Counted from the stretch's first letter, positions 47,322 through 59,598 are shown. The stretch: DNA of 64,000 nt from Mastigamoeba balamuthi (GCA_902651635.1 CACRSC010000033.1:1-64000), one strand, 5' to 3'. The notes: a model not told the origin generated them from the sequence alone. Translations and numbers: made by a program.

Positions 47322-50103
47322 ATGATGAAACCGTGCGGCTGTTGCGGTGCCTCCGCTCGCCGCGGCGTCGTTCTCGTCCGGGCGCTCTCGTACGCCGCCG
47401 CGGTCCTCACGCTCGTGCGCTCCGCGTGGCTCTTCGCGATGCTCTCGCACCTGCTGGGCCGCTACTTCGTGGGCTTCCCCGGTGCCATTGATGCAGTACT
47501 GTCGCTGTCCTGCGCCTTCCTCAGCGCCCTCTCGCCCCGTGGCGTGCGGTACCTCGTCCCGGCGATTGTGCTGCTCGTGCTGTCGTCCGCAGTCGCGCTG
47601 GCGTGCGTGGGTGTCGTGGGCGGGCTGCTGCTGCCCATGACGATGGAGCCCTCTGGGCGCGTCTCTGCGATGCTAGAGCACACGCGGGCGGTGTTCATCG
47701 CGTGGTGTGTGGTTGCCGTCATTATCGTGCCCGTGCAGATCTCTCCGGTGGTGTTCGCTGTCTGGTCTCTGGTTGTCGCCCGCCGCTCTCGTCCTGACAA
47801 GGCAGACTCGCTCGATGAGCTGCCCTCGAGCGTCTCGCCTCAACCAGGGTCTTCGCCCGACACCGCCGAGCCGGGTACGATGTCAACGCAGAGCCCGAGC
47901 CCCGATCACCCAAGCAAGCAAAAAGAGTGTCCGCGCAGGTGCACAAGCCCTTCCCGGTGGTCGCGGAATGCAGTATCTCTCGTAGTGTTTGGCACTGCGT
48001 GCCTCGTTGCTGCCCTTGTCCTCGTGCTCTTCGTCGTGGTGTCCGCGGGCATTGCCACGAAGAGGGAGGGTGCCGCCGCCACAGGACCCTGCGAGGGCCT
48101 GTGCGACACGTGCGCCCTCCCGTGGCCGAGCTCCAGGTTCGTGACCAACGGGGCCGTCCGCGTGCCGGAGAAGGCACTGCGGGGGCTGAGGGACGGCACG
48201 AGGATGCCGACGAGGGCCATCAACGAGCACGACGGGTTCTCGGTGACAGGGCCGATCCTGTTCGAGCTGAGAGCGGGGAGGCTGGCGTTCGACCGGAGCG
48301 GGACGCACACGACGCTGCCGCTGCTGGTGCCGAACAGGGTGTTCGAGCCCAACTGCACGCTGGTGGTGGACGCGGACACGAACGAGGTGGTGCCGCACTG
48401 GGCCGAGATCGACAGGGATGCCGACGACCTCGTCGTCATCCAGCCCGCTGTTCCTCTGCGCCACGGTCTGTTCTGTCTCGCTCGATTTGCCCTCGTTTCC
48501 CCACTGACAGGACTCGCAGGAGGGCGGTACGTTGTGGCAGTGCGAGGGATGGTGGATGTGAAGCAGGGCACTGTGGCACCTGCAGCACCAGGGTACACGG
48601 CGATCCTGCAGGGCAAGGACACGGAGAGACTCGATTACATGACCAGGATGGTGTTCCCGCACCTCAGCCAGGCGGGGTGGGACTACCGCACTGCCCAGCT
48701 CGCATGGGACTTTCCCACGTACTCGGAGAGCTCGTCGCTGGGGCGCATGCACCTCATCCGGAAGCAAACCGAGAGTGTGAATCTCAAGTACCACATCATC
48801 AAAGTGGAGAAGGAGCACTGCAAGCCAGGAAGCATGGTGGCAGGACGGACTGTGTGGGCCTCTGTCAGGGTTCCTCTGTATCTGTCGGAGATTGGTGGCC
48901 ACATGCTGTCACGGCCGAACGCAAGCGAAGTGAGGAGCAACGGGTACATATGGCCAGAGATCTCGGTGTTCATACCATGCACAGTGCTACAAGACCCGAA
49001 GCCATCCACGGTTATGCAGTATGGTCACACACTTCTCAGCACATGTGTCATCGAGGATGCAGTCAAAAAGGCAGCATCACAGAGTGGTTTCATTGCCATG
49101 TCGTCTGACTGGCAGGGAATGTCCAAGTTCGACCTGCTCAAGATTGCCCGCGTGATGATCAGTGATCCTGGCCGTTTCATCGAGGTTGGCGAGAATCTGA
49201 TGCAGAGTTACGTCAACGCCGACGTTGCTCTGCGCACTGTCAGGTATGCCATGACCAATGACCCACACCTGAAGGTACCTTCGATTCCCTTGATTTGGTG
49301 TTCATACCTGACATAACAACAGTCCGGAGACACGGTGCTCATCAATTCCAACAAAACGGTGCTGTATGGAATATCTCAAGGAGGTATTCTGGGTGGCGGA
49401 TACCTGGGATACTCTGGCCAGCACCCCCGTGCTGTCCTGGGTGTTCCCGGCTCGTCATTCGCTCTGATACTGCTCCGGTCGAACTACTTCAAGGTTTTCG
49501 AAACCCTCCTGGGCTACGAAATATCGTCGAGGAAGGACCTGCGAATTGCCTTTGGCTTGTTCCAAGTACTGATCTCGTCGGTTCTAAGTGATTCACATAT
49601 TGCGTTTAGATGATGTGGGAGCAGGCAGAATCTGCGGGGTGGCTCAACACGATCAGGAGGGAGCAGAAGCACGTGCTCATCCAGAGCGCCCGTGGAGACG
49701 GAAGCGTCAGTGAGCTGGCTGTGAGACAAGTCACTTGCATGACAAGCAACTCACACTGCTTTACAGTGTCATCTCATGGCCCGTGGAGTCAACGCCAGTA
49801 CTGTCTACCAGCAGGGCAGGCCTCTATTTGGCATTCCGGAGCGCAATGCGACCTTCAGTGGCTCCGCGATTGTGGAGTGGGACTACGCCGAGGTTCCACC
49901 CGTTCCCTCCGACGGCATCGTCACCTCGTCCACCAATCCTCACGACTGCCCAAGACTGTGCGATCAGTGCTTGTTGTAATGCTCGCTCACAGCTCTTCAG
50001 TGAGACGGAATCGATCGAGCAGCTCGTTGAATTCCTTACCAATGGTGTCGTGAAGCAATTCTGCGTAGGGCGGTGCGCCAGAGAGCAGCTATGCAAGCTC
50101 TAG
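47322..50103 (+). CDS. Polytopic membrane alpha/beta hydrolase A
   Basis: The ATG at 47322 (or the adjacent 47325) opens MMKPCGCCGASARRGVVLVR. About four to five N-terminal TM helices (47380-47790) are followed by a Ser/Pro linker and another TM helix (VVFGTACLVAALVLVLFVVV, about 47980-48050). A large, probably extracellular hydrolase domain follows (TNGAVRVPEKALRGLRDGT, MSSDWQGMSKFDLLKIAR). After an intron at about 49276 comes the nucleophile elbow YGISQGGILGGGYLG, then HPRAVLGVPGSSFALIL. Further exons give MWEQAESAGWLNTIRREQ and RGVNASTVYQQGRPLFGIPE. The protein ends CAREQLCKL at 50103. Substrate unknown. It is a tandem duplicate of hydrolase B. Confidence 0.8.
48006..48774 (+). repeat. Near-identical 769-bp tract, copy in hydrolase A
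   Basis: Matches 51082-51850 at a constant offset of 3076 with one difference that I found (AAG versus ACG codon near 48174). Flanking sequence of the two genes is clearly more diverged. Confidence 0.85.
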
Positions 50104-50391
50104 CTAGTCCTACTAAATCCACCACGCTTTGACTGTGTGTCGCACACAGCCCAAGGCCACCCCGTTACGTGCATTCACCCAACAGAAATAAACCGTTCGC
50201 TTCCACTGCTTCAAATCCGAGCACACCCGTCAAAAAACCTCTCTCCGTCGATGAGACCGCTCTTTCCTCCGGATGCGACCGCGGACAGTCCCCAACAAAA
50301 TCCGAGGCCCGGGCGGGGCAGTGCCGTCGGTTGCAGATAATACCATTTACCGATCGTTTCCGCGATCTTTCCAAGACAGGCACAGAAGAAC

Positions 50392-53184
50392 ATGAAGCCC
50401 AGCAGGTGCTCCCCCTCCCCCGATCGCCATCGCGCCGTTCCCGTCCGCGCGCTCTCGTACGCCGCCGCGGCCCTCGTCCTCGTGCGCTCCGCGTGGCTCT
50501 TCGCGCTGCTCACGCGGCTGCTGGGCCGCTACTTTGTGGGCCTCCCGGCGGCCGCCGACGCTGTGCTGTCGCTGTCCTGCGCCTTCCTCAGCGCCCTCTC
50601 GCCACGTGGCGCGCGGTTCCTCGTCCCCGCCGTCGTGCTGCTCGCCCTGTCGTCCGCGCTCGTGCTCGCCTGCGTCAGGGTCGTGCGCGACGCGCTGCTG
50701 CCGATGTCGGTTGAGCCCTCGGGGCGCGTCTCTGCGACGCTCGAGGGCACGCGGGCCTCGTTCGTCGCGTGGTGCGTGGCAGCCGTGCTCGTCCTGCCCG
50801 TGCAGGCCTCTCCGCTGGCGTGCGCCCTCTGGTCGCTCGTCGTCGATCGCCGCGCCCGCCGCCCACGGGGGCTGAGAGGAGACCCGGTCAACGTCGCGCC
50901 CTCGGACATCTCGCCGCTGCTGCCGTCGGTGCAGGACACGACCGAGCCGGAGACGTTGTCGTCGGGGCAGAGCCCGAGCCTGGAGCACGCGCGCAGGCGC
51001 ACGGGGCTGCGCGGGTGTGCAAGCCCCTCCGAGTGGTCTCGGGATGCCATTTCGCTGGCCTTGTTTGGTGCTGCGTGCCTGGTTGCTGCCCTTGTCCTCG
51101 TGCTCTTCGTCGTGGTGTCCGCGGGCATTGCCACGAAGAGGGAGGGTGCCGCCGCCACAGGACCCTGCGAGGGCCTGTGCGACACGTGCGCCCTCCCGTG
51201 GCCGAGCTCCAGGTTCGTGACCAACGGGGCCGTCCGCGTGCCGGAGACGGCACTGCGGGGGCTGAGGGACGGCACGAGGATGCCGACGAGGGCCATCAAC
51301 GAGCACGACGGGTTCTCGGTGACAGGGCCGATCCTGTTCGAGCTGAGAGCGGGGAGGCTGGCGTTCGACCGGAGCGGGACGCACACGACGCTGCCGCTGC
51401 TGGTGCCGAACAGGGTGTTCGAGCCCAACTGCACGCTGGTGGTGGACGCGGACACGAACGAGGTGGTGCCGCACTGGGCCGAGATCGACAGGGATGCCGA
51501 CGACCTCGTCGTCATCCAGCCCGCTGTTCCTCTGCGCCACGGTCTGTTCTGTCTCGCTCGATTTGCCCTCGTTTCCCCACTGACAGGACTCGCAGGAGGG
51601 CGGTACGTTGTGGCAGTGCGAGGGATGGTGGATGTGAAGCAGGGCACTGTGGCACCTGCAGCACCAGGGTACACGGCGATCCTGCAGGGCAAGGACACGG
51701 AGAGACTCGATTACATGACCAGGATGGTGTTCCCGCACCTCAGCCAGGCGGGGTGGGACTACCGCACTGCCCAGCTCGCATGGGACTTTCCCACGTACTC
51801 GGAGAGCTCGTCGCTGGGGCGCATGCACCTCATCCGGAAGCAAACCGAGAATGTGGATCTCGAGTACCACATCATCAAAGTGGAAGAGGAGCATTGCGAG
51901 CAAGATAGCACGGTGGCAGGGCGGACTGTGTGGGCCTCTGTCAGGGTTCCTCTGTATCTGTCGGAGATTGGCGGCCCTATGCTGGCAAGACCGAACGCAA
52001 GCGAAGTGAGGAGCAACGGGTACATATGGCCAGAGATCTCAGTGTTCATACCATGCACAGTGCTACAAGACCCGAAGCCATCCATGGTCATGCAGTATGG
52101 TCACACGTTGCTCGACACCTGCGTTATCCAAAACCCGGCAAGGAAGGCCGCATCGCAAGGTGGCTACATTGCCATGTCATCTGACTGGCAGGGAATGTCG
52201 AGGTTCGATAAGCTCAACATTGCCCGCGTGCTGATGAGCGAGCCTGGTCGTTTTTCTGACTTCGGGGAGAATCTGATGCAGAGCTACGTCAATGCCGACG
52301 TTGCTCTGCGCACTGTCAGGTATGCGATGGCGAGCGACCCCCACTTGATGGTACTACCCCATGCACTCCCATGATCCCTTTGCAGGGCCTGACAACGTAT
52401 CCAGGTCGGGGACACTGTGCTTATCGACGCAAACAAAACTGGGCTGTACGGGATATCACAAGGAGGTATTCTGGGTGGCGGCTACTTCGGCTACTCGGCA
52501 CAGCACCCTCGTGCTGTCCTCAGTGTCCCCGGGTCCTCCTTCGCGCTGATACTTTTGCGGTCGAACCTCTTCAAGGCGTACCAGACCCTCCTGGAGTTGG
52601 AGTTCTCGTCGAGGAAGGACCTGCGCATCGCATTCGGCCTCTTCCAAGTGCGCCGCACAGAAAGAATGCCCCGATTAACGAGAGCGGGTACAGATGCTGT
52701 GGGAGCAGGCGGAGTCCGCGGGGTGGCTCAACACTATCAAGAGAGAGCAGAGGCATGTGCTCATCCAGAGCGCCCGTGGAGACGGTTGCGTCAGCGAGCT
52801 TGCTGTGAGTCTTCACCTCCGCCGCGTTAAGCTCACGCTTTCCTTGCAGTGCCATCTCATGGCCCGCGGAGTCAACGCCAGCACTGTATACCAGCAGGGC
52901 AGGCCCCTGTTCGGCATTCCAGAGCGCAACGGGACGTTTAGCGGCTCCGCCATCGTTGAATGGGACTATGCCGCTGTCCCTGCGGTGCCTTCTGACGGAA
53001 TCGTCACGTCGCCCATCAATCCGCACGGTTGCCCGAATCAGTGCGCATTTTCCGCTTTACCGACAATTCACCGCTCTTCAGGGAGAGGGAGTCCATCGAG
53101 CAGCTCGTTGAATTCCTGTCACACGGCATTGTGAGGCAATTCTGCGACGGTCGCTGCGCCCGCAAGCAGCTCTGCAAGCTCTAG
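50392..53184 (+). CDS. Polytopic membrane alpha/beta hydrolase B
   Basis: Tandem paralogue of hydrolase A, 288 bp downstream. It starts MKPSRCSPSPDRHRAVPVRA, with the same set of N-terminal TM helices (RALSYAAAALVLVRSAWLFA and later), the same TM helix before the hydrolase domain and the elbow YGISQGGILGGGYFGYSAQH. Later exons give MLWEQAESAGWLNTIKREQ and HLMARGVNASTVYQQGR. The last intron begins after CPNQ and the gene ends CARKQLCKL at 53184. The N-terminal 200 residues and the 3' exons differ moderately from hydrolase A, while the middle is almost identical. The catalytic Ser is present. Function beyond hydrolase is unknown. Confidence 0.8.
51082..51850 (+). repeat. Near-identical 769-bp tract, copy in hydrolase B
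   Basis: Partner of 48006-48774. Divergence resumes right after it (GAGAGTGTG versus GAGAATGTG), with a noticeably higher difference rate. Confidence 0.85.
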
Positions 53185-53714
53185 CTGTGGCGATGCCCTA
53201 ACAACGCTACCTACTTACTACCTTCCGCTGACGTGGGACTCAACACCGTGGCTTGGGTGTGGTGCGGTGCCGCTGCTCGGTGTATCCTGATCCGGGGTTG
53301 TTCGTTCCGCGGAGGAGAACCGTGAATGCCAGGCGATGATAGTTGGGGTTGGCTCTGGTGCTGGCTGCCGGGGCAGAGTCCATACTCTCCGATACCGCTG
53401 AGATCGCTCGTGGCACTCACGCCTCGGAGTCTGTACTCAACTGCAGCATGCTGCAGGTTCCCCACGTCGAACGCGGGGGGCAGACGAGCGCGCAAAGCTG
53501 AGGGGCCGACGATTCAGTTTTGTCCGGACAACCGGTGTCTATCCCGTGACGGGGGCTGCGTGCGTGTGTGCACCTTGCCAGCCGATTGGTTGGCACGAAA
53601 TCCAGGGGGAACAAATATAGACCCCCCAGCCCCAGCAGTTTGGAGAATTTCCTTGGCAGAGGCAAAACTACCCGGAGCTCCCGCACGCCGCTCGACACCC
53701 CCCCACGACGCCCG
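53185..53714. other. Intergenic region, hydrolase B to DPDC protein 2
   Basis: 530 bp on the same strand. Open frames here lack family resemblance. Contains the 3' UTR of hydrolase B and, near 53610-53700, the promoter side of the next gene (ACAAATATAGACC). Confidence 0.45.
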
Positions 53715-56625
53715 ATGGAGTGCGCCACCAGCACAGCCTGCCTCCTCGCCGCCCTGGCCCTGCTCCTGCGGCCCCCTGCAGCTGCAGGCGCGCCGGGGCC
53801 AGCGCACGGGGTCGATCCCAGCCAGCGTGGCGTCGCGCTGGCCCGTGGCAGCTTCGGCGCCCCCGCAGGCTCGCCGCTGGCTGTCCCGGCACCCACGAGC
53901 GGCCCCCGATGCGGTGCGACCCTCGGGGTCCATTTCTGCGGGCTCCTTCTCGAGCCCCTCCTCGTCGTCTTTGCAACATACTTTCGAGCGTCTTCTGCGC
54001 TTTTCCACTTTTTGCATGTGATGTGCGGAGTGACCTCACACGTGCCCCGCCGGCCGGGGGGGCGCTCGCCCGCAGGCGCTGCGTGGTCGAGCGCCGTCGA
54101 GGTCGTGCAGCTGTTCACTCCCCCGCGGGTGCCGTGGGCCTACGACAATGTGCGAAGCTCCCGTTGATCTCCCTTGAGCCTCTTTGATGATCAGATCGTC
54201 TGGGCCCTTCCCGGGATTGACAAACTGCCTCTTCCAGATCTCTGTCGGTTTCTCGGCCCCGTCACCGAAAACGTTAGGCTCTCTCATTGTGGGCGTTGTG
54301 GCTTACGGCGAGGCTGGCGGGTGGCCCGAGGCAGAGCCGTTTTTCGCCGTCCTCAACGCCAGTTTCTCCACCGGCTCTGCGAGGATCACAACACGCGTCG
54401 CCCCTCCCGTCGTGGCAGCGCGCCCGCGGCTGTTCCTTGGGGTCAGGCTTCTCAGCCTGTGCTCGCCCATCTCGTATCTGGCCACGGCGGGGCTGAGGAG
54501 CTCGCGGCTGTCCTTCTGGAGGGGAGGCAACGGGTCGCTGTGGAGGAGGCACGCGGCGGACTGGGTCACGGACAACGTGAGCGCTGTACTCCTCCAGGCC
54601 GAGGGACAGCCATACAACAGTGGGCATTTGCTACCGCTCGACAACCGTTTCAACGGCCTCCAGGAACTCCCCCTCGGTGGACCTGCGCGGTCTCGAAGTA
54701 CGCGGACGGCCACACATGCGACTGCATGTGCGGGGCCTGGGACCCCGACTGCTCCGCCGCATCCGCGGGGCCCGTCTCCCCTGCGTGCAACGAGACTGGG
54801 AGCGTCTGCAGCCCCTTCGGCCTGTGCACCAGTGAGCCCCCAAGCCCGCCCGACAGGCCTCTCTCACCTGTCCGCCCCAAGACCCCCGATGGGACTCCGA
54901 CCGATGCGACCCCAAGTCGTACGGGTCTGGCGATGGGTGCCAGTGCGGGTGCGGCGGCCTCCTAGACCCCGACTGCCGGAGCAGCTCTGCCGCGGGCGAG
55001 TGGTACCCCCGCGCCCTCAACTGCCCCGGGGTGGCCCGGTGCTCCGACTCTGGCCAGTGCGTGCAGGCCTGGAGCCCGTCCGCCTGCCCGCCGGGGCTCT
55101 TTGGCGACGGCGCTGTGTGCAACTGCATGTGCCAGAGCGGCACGCACGTGCTCGACCCCGACTGCACGGGACCGGCGGTGCTGCCGAGCGACTGCGGGAG
55201 CGGGTCCAGTTGCCTTCAGGGCTCGTGCCGCTCGGTGCCGCAGTCGTGGACGTGCAGTGTCTCGCAGTACGGAAGCGGAGACGGGTGCCACTGCAACTGC
55301 GGAGCTTACGACCCCGGTTCGCTCTTGGTCTCGTGTCGCCCTCGCCTGCTCACGTGTGAACTCCCGGCAGACTGCGCAGCCGTCGGAGCACCCGTTCTCA
55401 ACTGCCCTCTCTCGCGCCCATTCTGTAGCAGCAATGGGGCTTGCACACAAGGTGGGCAACCCCGCTCCGAGCCTCTCTCCTTGCACCGCACGCTGACAAC
55501 GAGTTCAGGGTGCCAGGATAATGACACCGAGCAGAGCTCTGACGAGTGCGACGGCGGCGATGGGTGCACTGACCACTGCACCTGCGCGGCCGGATGGATC
55601 CCCAGCACTCCTCGGGGCTCGCGCTGCATCCCGAGTGAGCCCCCGCGCGAGTCACGCAAAGCTCTCACTGACCTCGCCGCGCAGAGTGCGGAGACGGTGT
55701 TCTGGTCGGTCCGGAGCAGTGCGATGGGGGCGCGTTCTGCAGCCGCGACTGCACGTGCCCGAGCGGCCACTCGGCGCTGTCGCCGCCGCAGAGGTTCTGC
55801 TCGGGCTGCGGCAACGAGCACCTCGACCCGCGCGAGCAGTGCGACGGGGGCGCTGGCTGCGTCAACTGCGCTTGCACGCAGGGCTACCAGCCCGCGACGC
55901 CGCTCGCCCTCGGCTGCGCGCGGGACCCGCGCCACGCGGACAACACATCGAGCTCGCGGCCCAGCATCGCGGTGATGGTGGGAGTCCCCGTGGGATCTGC
56001 GGTGCTCCTCGCGGCGTCGGTGTGCGCCGCGCTCGCCATCGTCCTGAGGCGCAGGCTCAGGCAGGGCCCGGGGTCCTCCGACTCCACCGAGCGCTCGCCG
56101 CCGGGGTCCGCCGTCATGCTGGGGACCCGGGTGGGCGCCGCCGCCTGCGACGTGGCGACGGCGTTCACCAACGTGGCGCCGGCGTACTCGGGCAGCGACA
56201 GCGAGGGCCAGGCAGAGTCGCCCGAGGGCCAGGCGGCACCGCTGGCGCCCCCGTCTGCGTCCGTGTCGATGATGGAGGCCTCCTCGCAGGCCTCGGGGGG
56301 CGTGGGTGACCCCGCGGTGATGTACCCCTTCAGCCCCGTCGTGCTGCAGCCCCCGCCCGTGCAGCTGCCGCTGGAGCTGCCGCCGCTGCTGCTCTCCCTG
56401 CCGCCGTGCAACGCCCCGCCCCCGCCGCCCGAGGAGGGCCCGGAGAGCGCGCTCGGGCAGTGCGACGGCGCCGAGGGCAGGGAGACGGTGCTGACGGACG
56501 TCGGGCCACCGCAGTGCGCTGCCAGGAAGGAGTCGCGCTGCTGCCAGACGGCCTCGTCGACCTACGCCGACGCCAGCGACGACGTCGTGCTGTCCTCCTG
56601 CTCCGAGAACGACTACGAGGACTGA
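53715..56625 (+). CDS. DPDC-repeat type I membrane protein 2
   Basis: The ATG at 53715 gives a signal peptide (MECATSTACLLAALALLLRP). The conserved N-terminal block SSAVEVVQLFTPPRVPWAYD and the beta-rich domain (VVAYGEAGGWPEAEP, RPRLFLGVRLLSLC, ADWVTDNVSAVLLQAEG) match protein 1. DPDC units follow (CDCMCGAWDPDC, CQCGCGGLLDPDC, CNCNCGAYDPG). Two units of a different kind come next, ECGDGVLVGPEQCDGG and GNEHLDPREQCDGG, like the Myxococcus/DUF4215 Cys-rich repeat. The TM helix (about 55970-56040) precedes RRRLR. The Pro-rich tail has SVSMMEASS and MYPFSPV, as in protein 1. A phase-1 intron after CTS/CTN (starting 54830) lies where protein 3 also has one. Role: likely a surface receptor; unknown ligand. 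Confidence 0.8.
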
Positions 56626-56790
56626 TTCGCGCCCGCCAGCCAGAGAGAGAGGGCAGGCGGGCGCCGGGAGGCCACCGTGACATGCGAAGTGTCCCGGGTT
56701 GTGGGTCGGTTGATTTTTTGTTTTCTTTACTTCACTTCGCGCAATCCAGCCCAAAAAGCAAGCACAGCACAAAACAGTTTCCACCGGGGA

Positions 56791-56797
56791 AGATATT
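56791..56797 (+). promoter_or_regulatory. AGATATT element upstream of RapGAP
   Basis: AGATATT followed by TGCGG, 87 nt upstream of the preferred RapGAP ATG at 56884. Confidence 0.4.
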
Positions 56798-56883
56798 TGC
56801 GGCCGCATCTTCCTCAGATCAGCCAGATCGGTTTCAAATCGGGCGGTTGCGGTTTCTGGGGTGCAACCGGCCGGTGTTTCCGT

Positions 56884-59330
56884 ATGTCTGCCCCCTCGCC
56901 GCCGAACCTCCTCGACCCCAGATCGACCTACCCCGTCGTCGTGCGCGCTCCCACCTTCCGTCCCACCACATATGTATCTCCTCTGACGTGGCGTCGCCGT
57001 GCGTCGCAGGTGGTCTGCCCCGGGGGCGCAGAGGTCGCCATGGAGGTCCAGGGGCGCACCACGGTCGACAGGTTCCGGCGCGACCTGGCGTCCAGGGCCC
57101 CGGCGGTGCCCGAGGGCTTCACCCTGCACGCGTCTGCCGACGGCGCCGAGCAGCTGTCGGTCGAGTGGCGCCGCCTGTCCTACGCCGACGACGCCATCAC
57201 GAAAACGCTTGCGGCGGGACTCGTTCCGCGGATCTACCTCAGGGCGCCAGCCCAGCGCTCCACGTCGCCGCAGCGCGCGGCCGCCGCGCGGCACTCGCGC
57301 CAGCACAGCGCCAGCGCGCGGCCGACGACCGTGCAGCCGTGCAGCGGGCCGCTGGTGCCCCCGCAGGCGGCGCAGGCGCAGCAGCAGCCGCAGCAGCAGC
57401 AGAGGCCCTCGTCCTGGAGGCCCTCGTCCTCGGGCGGCCATCTCAGGCGGCCCCTCGCCTCCCCGCCGCCGCCCCCGAGCCTCCCCGCGCCCCCGCTGCC
57501 CGCCGAGGCCGCTGCCGAGGCCCGGGAGGCGCCACAGGGGCGGACGACGCCGGAGATCGACGTGGAGCTGCTCATGACGGCGTCGTCGCCCGTCATCGAG
57601 CTCGCACTGCTCATGAGGCGCCTCGACGCCGGCGCCAGCCCCGCCGCCGGCGCTGCGCGCGAGGGCGGCGGGCCCGCGAGCCCCGGGGCGAGCGACGCGC
57701 ACGGGGCCGGCGAGCTGGGCAAGCAGCTGTCACCCCTGGCCTGCGTGCTGCCGACGCCCTCTGAGCCCCTGCCCATCCAGCAGCCCCAGCAGCAGCCACA
57801 GCAGCAGCAGCAGCAGCAGCACGCGGCGTGGACGAGGTCCCCGGGGTCGTTCGTCACGGCGTCGCCGAGGGCGTACGGGGCGGCGGCGGCGTCGCCGAGG
57901 AGCAACGGCGGTGGGTGCGCGGAGGAGAGGGCGCCGCAGGGGAGGGCCGAGAGGACGTACGGCGTGGGCGACCTGCCGCCCCCGCACGACACGCCGAGCG
58001 CGGACCTGCTCGTCGAGAGCGCGGACAACCGCCAGGCGCTGCTGGCGGCCATCTCGGTGATCGAGCGCGTGCCGCTGACGAGGCACTCGAACGGGTACCT
58101 GCAGTGCGCCGCCGAGGCGGGGTTCACGCCGTGGGACATGCGCATGGCGGACCTCGCCATCGACCAGGAGGAGGCGCGCGAGCAGTGGTACGCGGCGCAC
58201 TTTGAGGGCCGCGAGCACTGGAACTACGTGGCCGACGCCAAGGGCTCGCCCGTCGTGGTCAGCGTGCTGCCGATGGCCGAGGCGACCAAGACGTGGCGCG
58301 TCATATACAGGACGCCCGAGGGCGACTTCAAGAGGTTCGCCACGGCCAAGGCCTCGTCCAAGGGGCTGCCCCCGATAAAGGACATCGTGGCGGCCGTCGC
58401 GCCCAAGGGCGCCAAGCTGCCGTCCAAGTTCAAGCTCGTCGACGGCCCGCGCGTCGTCTCGGAGCTCGCGAGCTTCGAGCTGGACACCACGCGCAGGACG
58501 TTCAAGTTCGGCATCGTCTACGGCAAGCAGTCGGACATGAACGAGCAGGACTACCTCTCCAACGGTCCGCCACAGCGGCAGGGGCTCTCGGGCGAGGCAG
58601 GGAGTTCTCACGGCTGTGCTGCGCAGTGGGCGGGAGCAACGACTGGAGGGAGTTCCTCATGCTGATGGGCGACTACGTGAAGCTCAAGGACTGGCCCATG
58701 TACTCGGCAGGCCTCGACACCAAGAGTGAGTCCCCAGGTCCCAGGGAGGTTCCCTCGTGCCCCTGACAGGCCAGTGCGCCGGCAGAGAACCTGACGGGGG
58801 AGGTCTCGCTGTACACGCAGTGGAAGAACTACGAGGTCATGTTCCACGTCTCCACGCTGATGCCCTTCAGCCAGACCGACAGGAAGCAGTGTGAGCGCAA
58901 GAGGTTCCTCGCCAACAACATCGGCATGATCGTGTTCAAGGAGGGCGGGCAGCCGTACGCTGGCGACACGATCCTCTCGGAGAAGACGCACATCATCGCC
59001 GTCGTCCAGAAGTTCGGGCCGCTGTACCGAGCAGAGTTCATTACCAAGGAGGGCGTGCCCCCCTTCGGTCCCAGGATACCAGTTCCCTGTGTCTTCAGCA
59101 ACCCGCTCTTGTTCCGCGAGTTCCTCCTCACCAAATGTACGAAGCACCTCTCCTCTGCCCTCCCTGGTTTTTAGAACAGCCGTGATTGACTGACAGTCTT
59201 CTACCCAGTGGTCAATGGCGAGACCGCGGTGCTGTCGCGGAGCACTGCGCTGAAGCAGAAGCTGCAGAGGGCCCGATGCGGACAGCTAGAGCAGCTGATC
59301 AGGACGCTGGACCCGCCCGATGATTCGTGA
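56884..59330 (+). CDS. Rap GTPase-activating protein
   Basis: I choose the ATG at 56884 (MSAPSPPNLLDPRSTYPVVV); the open frame reaches further up but that part looks non-coding. A 36-nt intron (56972-57007) may link TTY to VVCPGGAEVAMEVQGRTTVD, giving a ubiquitin-like or Ras-binding N-terminal domain. A long Pro/Ala/Gln-rich linker with poly-Gln runs follows (about 57380-57410 and 57785-57820). The GAP domain begins near TRRTFKFGIVYGKQSDMNEQ. Further exons give FLMLMGDYVKLKDWPMYSAG, LYTQWKNYEVMFHVSTLMPF and KRFLANNIGMIVFKEGG, which includes the catalytic 'Asn thumb' helix. It ends DPPDDS at 59330. It should stimulate GTP hydrolysis by Rap-type GTPases. Confidence 0.9.
57365..57825 (+). repeat. 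CAG-rich (poly-Gln) tracts in RapGAP
   Basis: Two CAG/CAA-type runs within the linker, at about 57380-57405 and 57780-57822, encode Gln stretches of about 4 and 7 with interspersed Pro. They are the only trinucleotide runs of this type seen in the window. Confidence 0.7.
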
Positions 59331-59598
59331 TTCAATAGCATTTTGTGTTCGCTGTGCCACAGGAACGGCCCTGCTGCCTGCTCACGCTCAGGCAGCTTTG
59401 GCTGGACTGTTCACAATAACAGGAAACTATCTAACTAGCAACAATATTCCCCGTTTGTTCCTACAGTGGGCTCACAGGGGGCACAGGCCTGATGAAGTCC
59501 TGGGCTTCTGTGACGTAGTTCTCTCTGCCTTTGGCACTTATTTCTCTTTCGAATTTCAGCTTCCGTGAGATTCTGCTGTCGTTTTTCGAGCTGCATCA

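Noticed and set aside
47883-51903. Antisense frames opposite both hydrolase genes
   Set aside because: Arg/Pro/His-rich, no family match, identical in both copies only because the sense strand is.
55306-57702. Long open frame on the minus strand (798 codons)
   Set aside because: It lies opposite DPDC protein 2 and the RapGAP, which have clear domains. Long antisense frames are common in GC-rich coding DNA.
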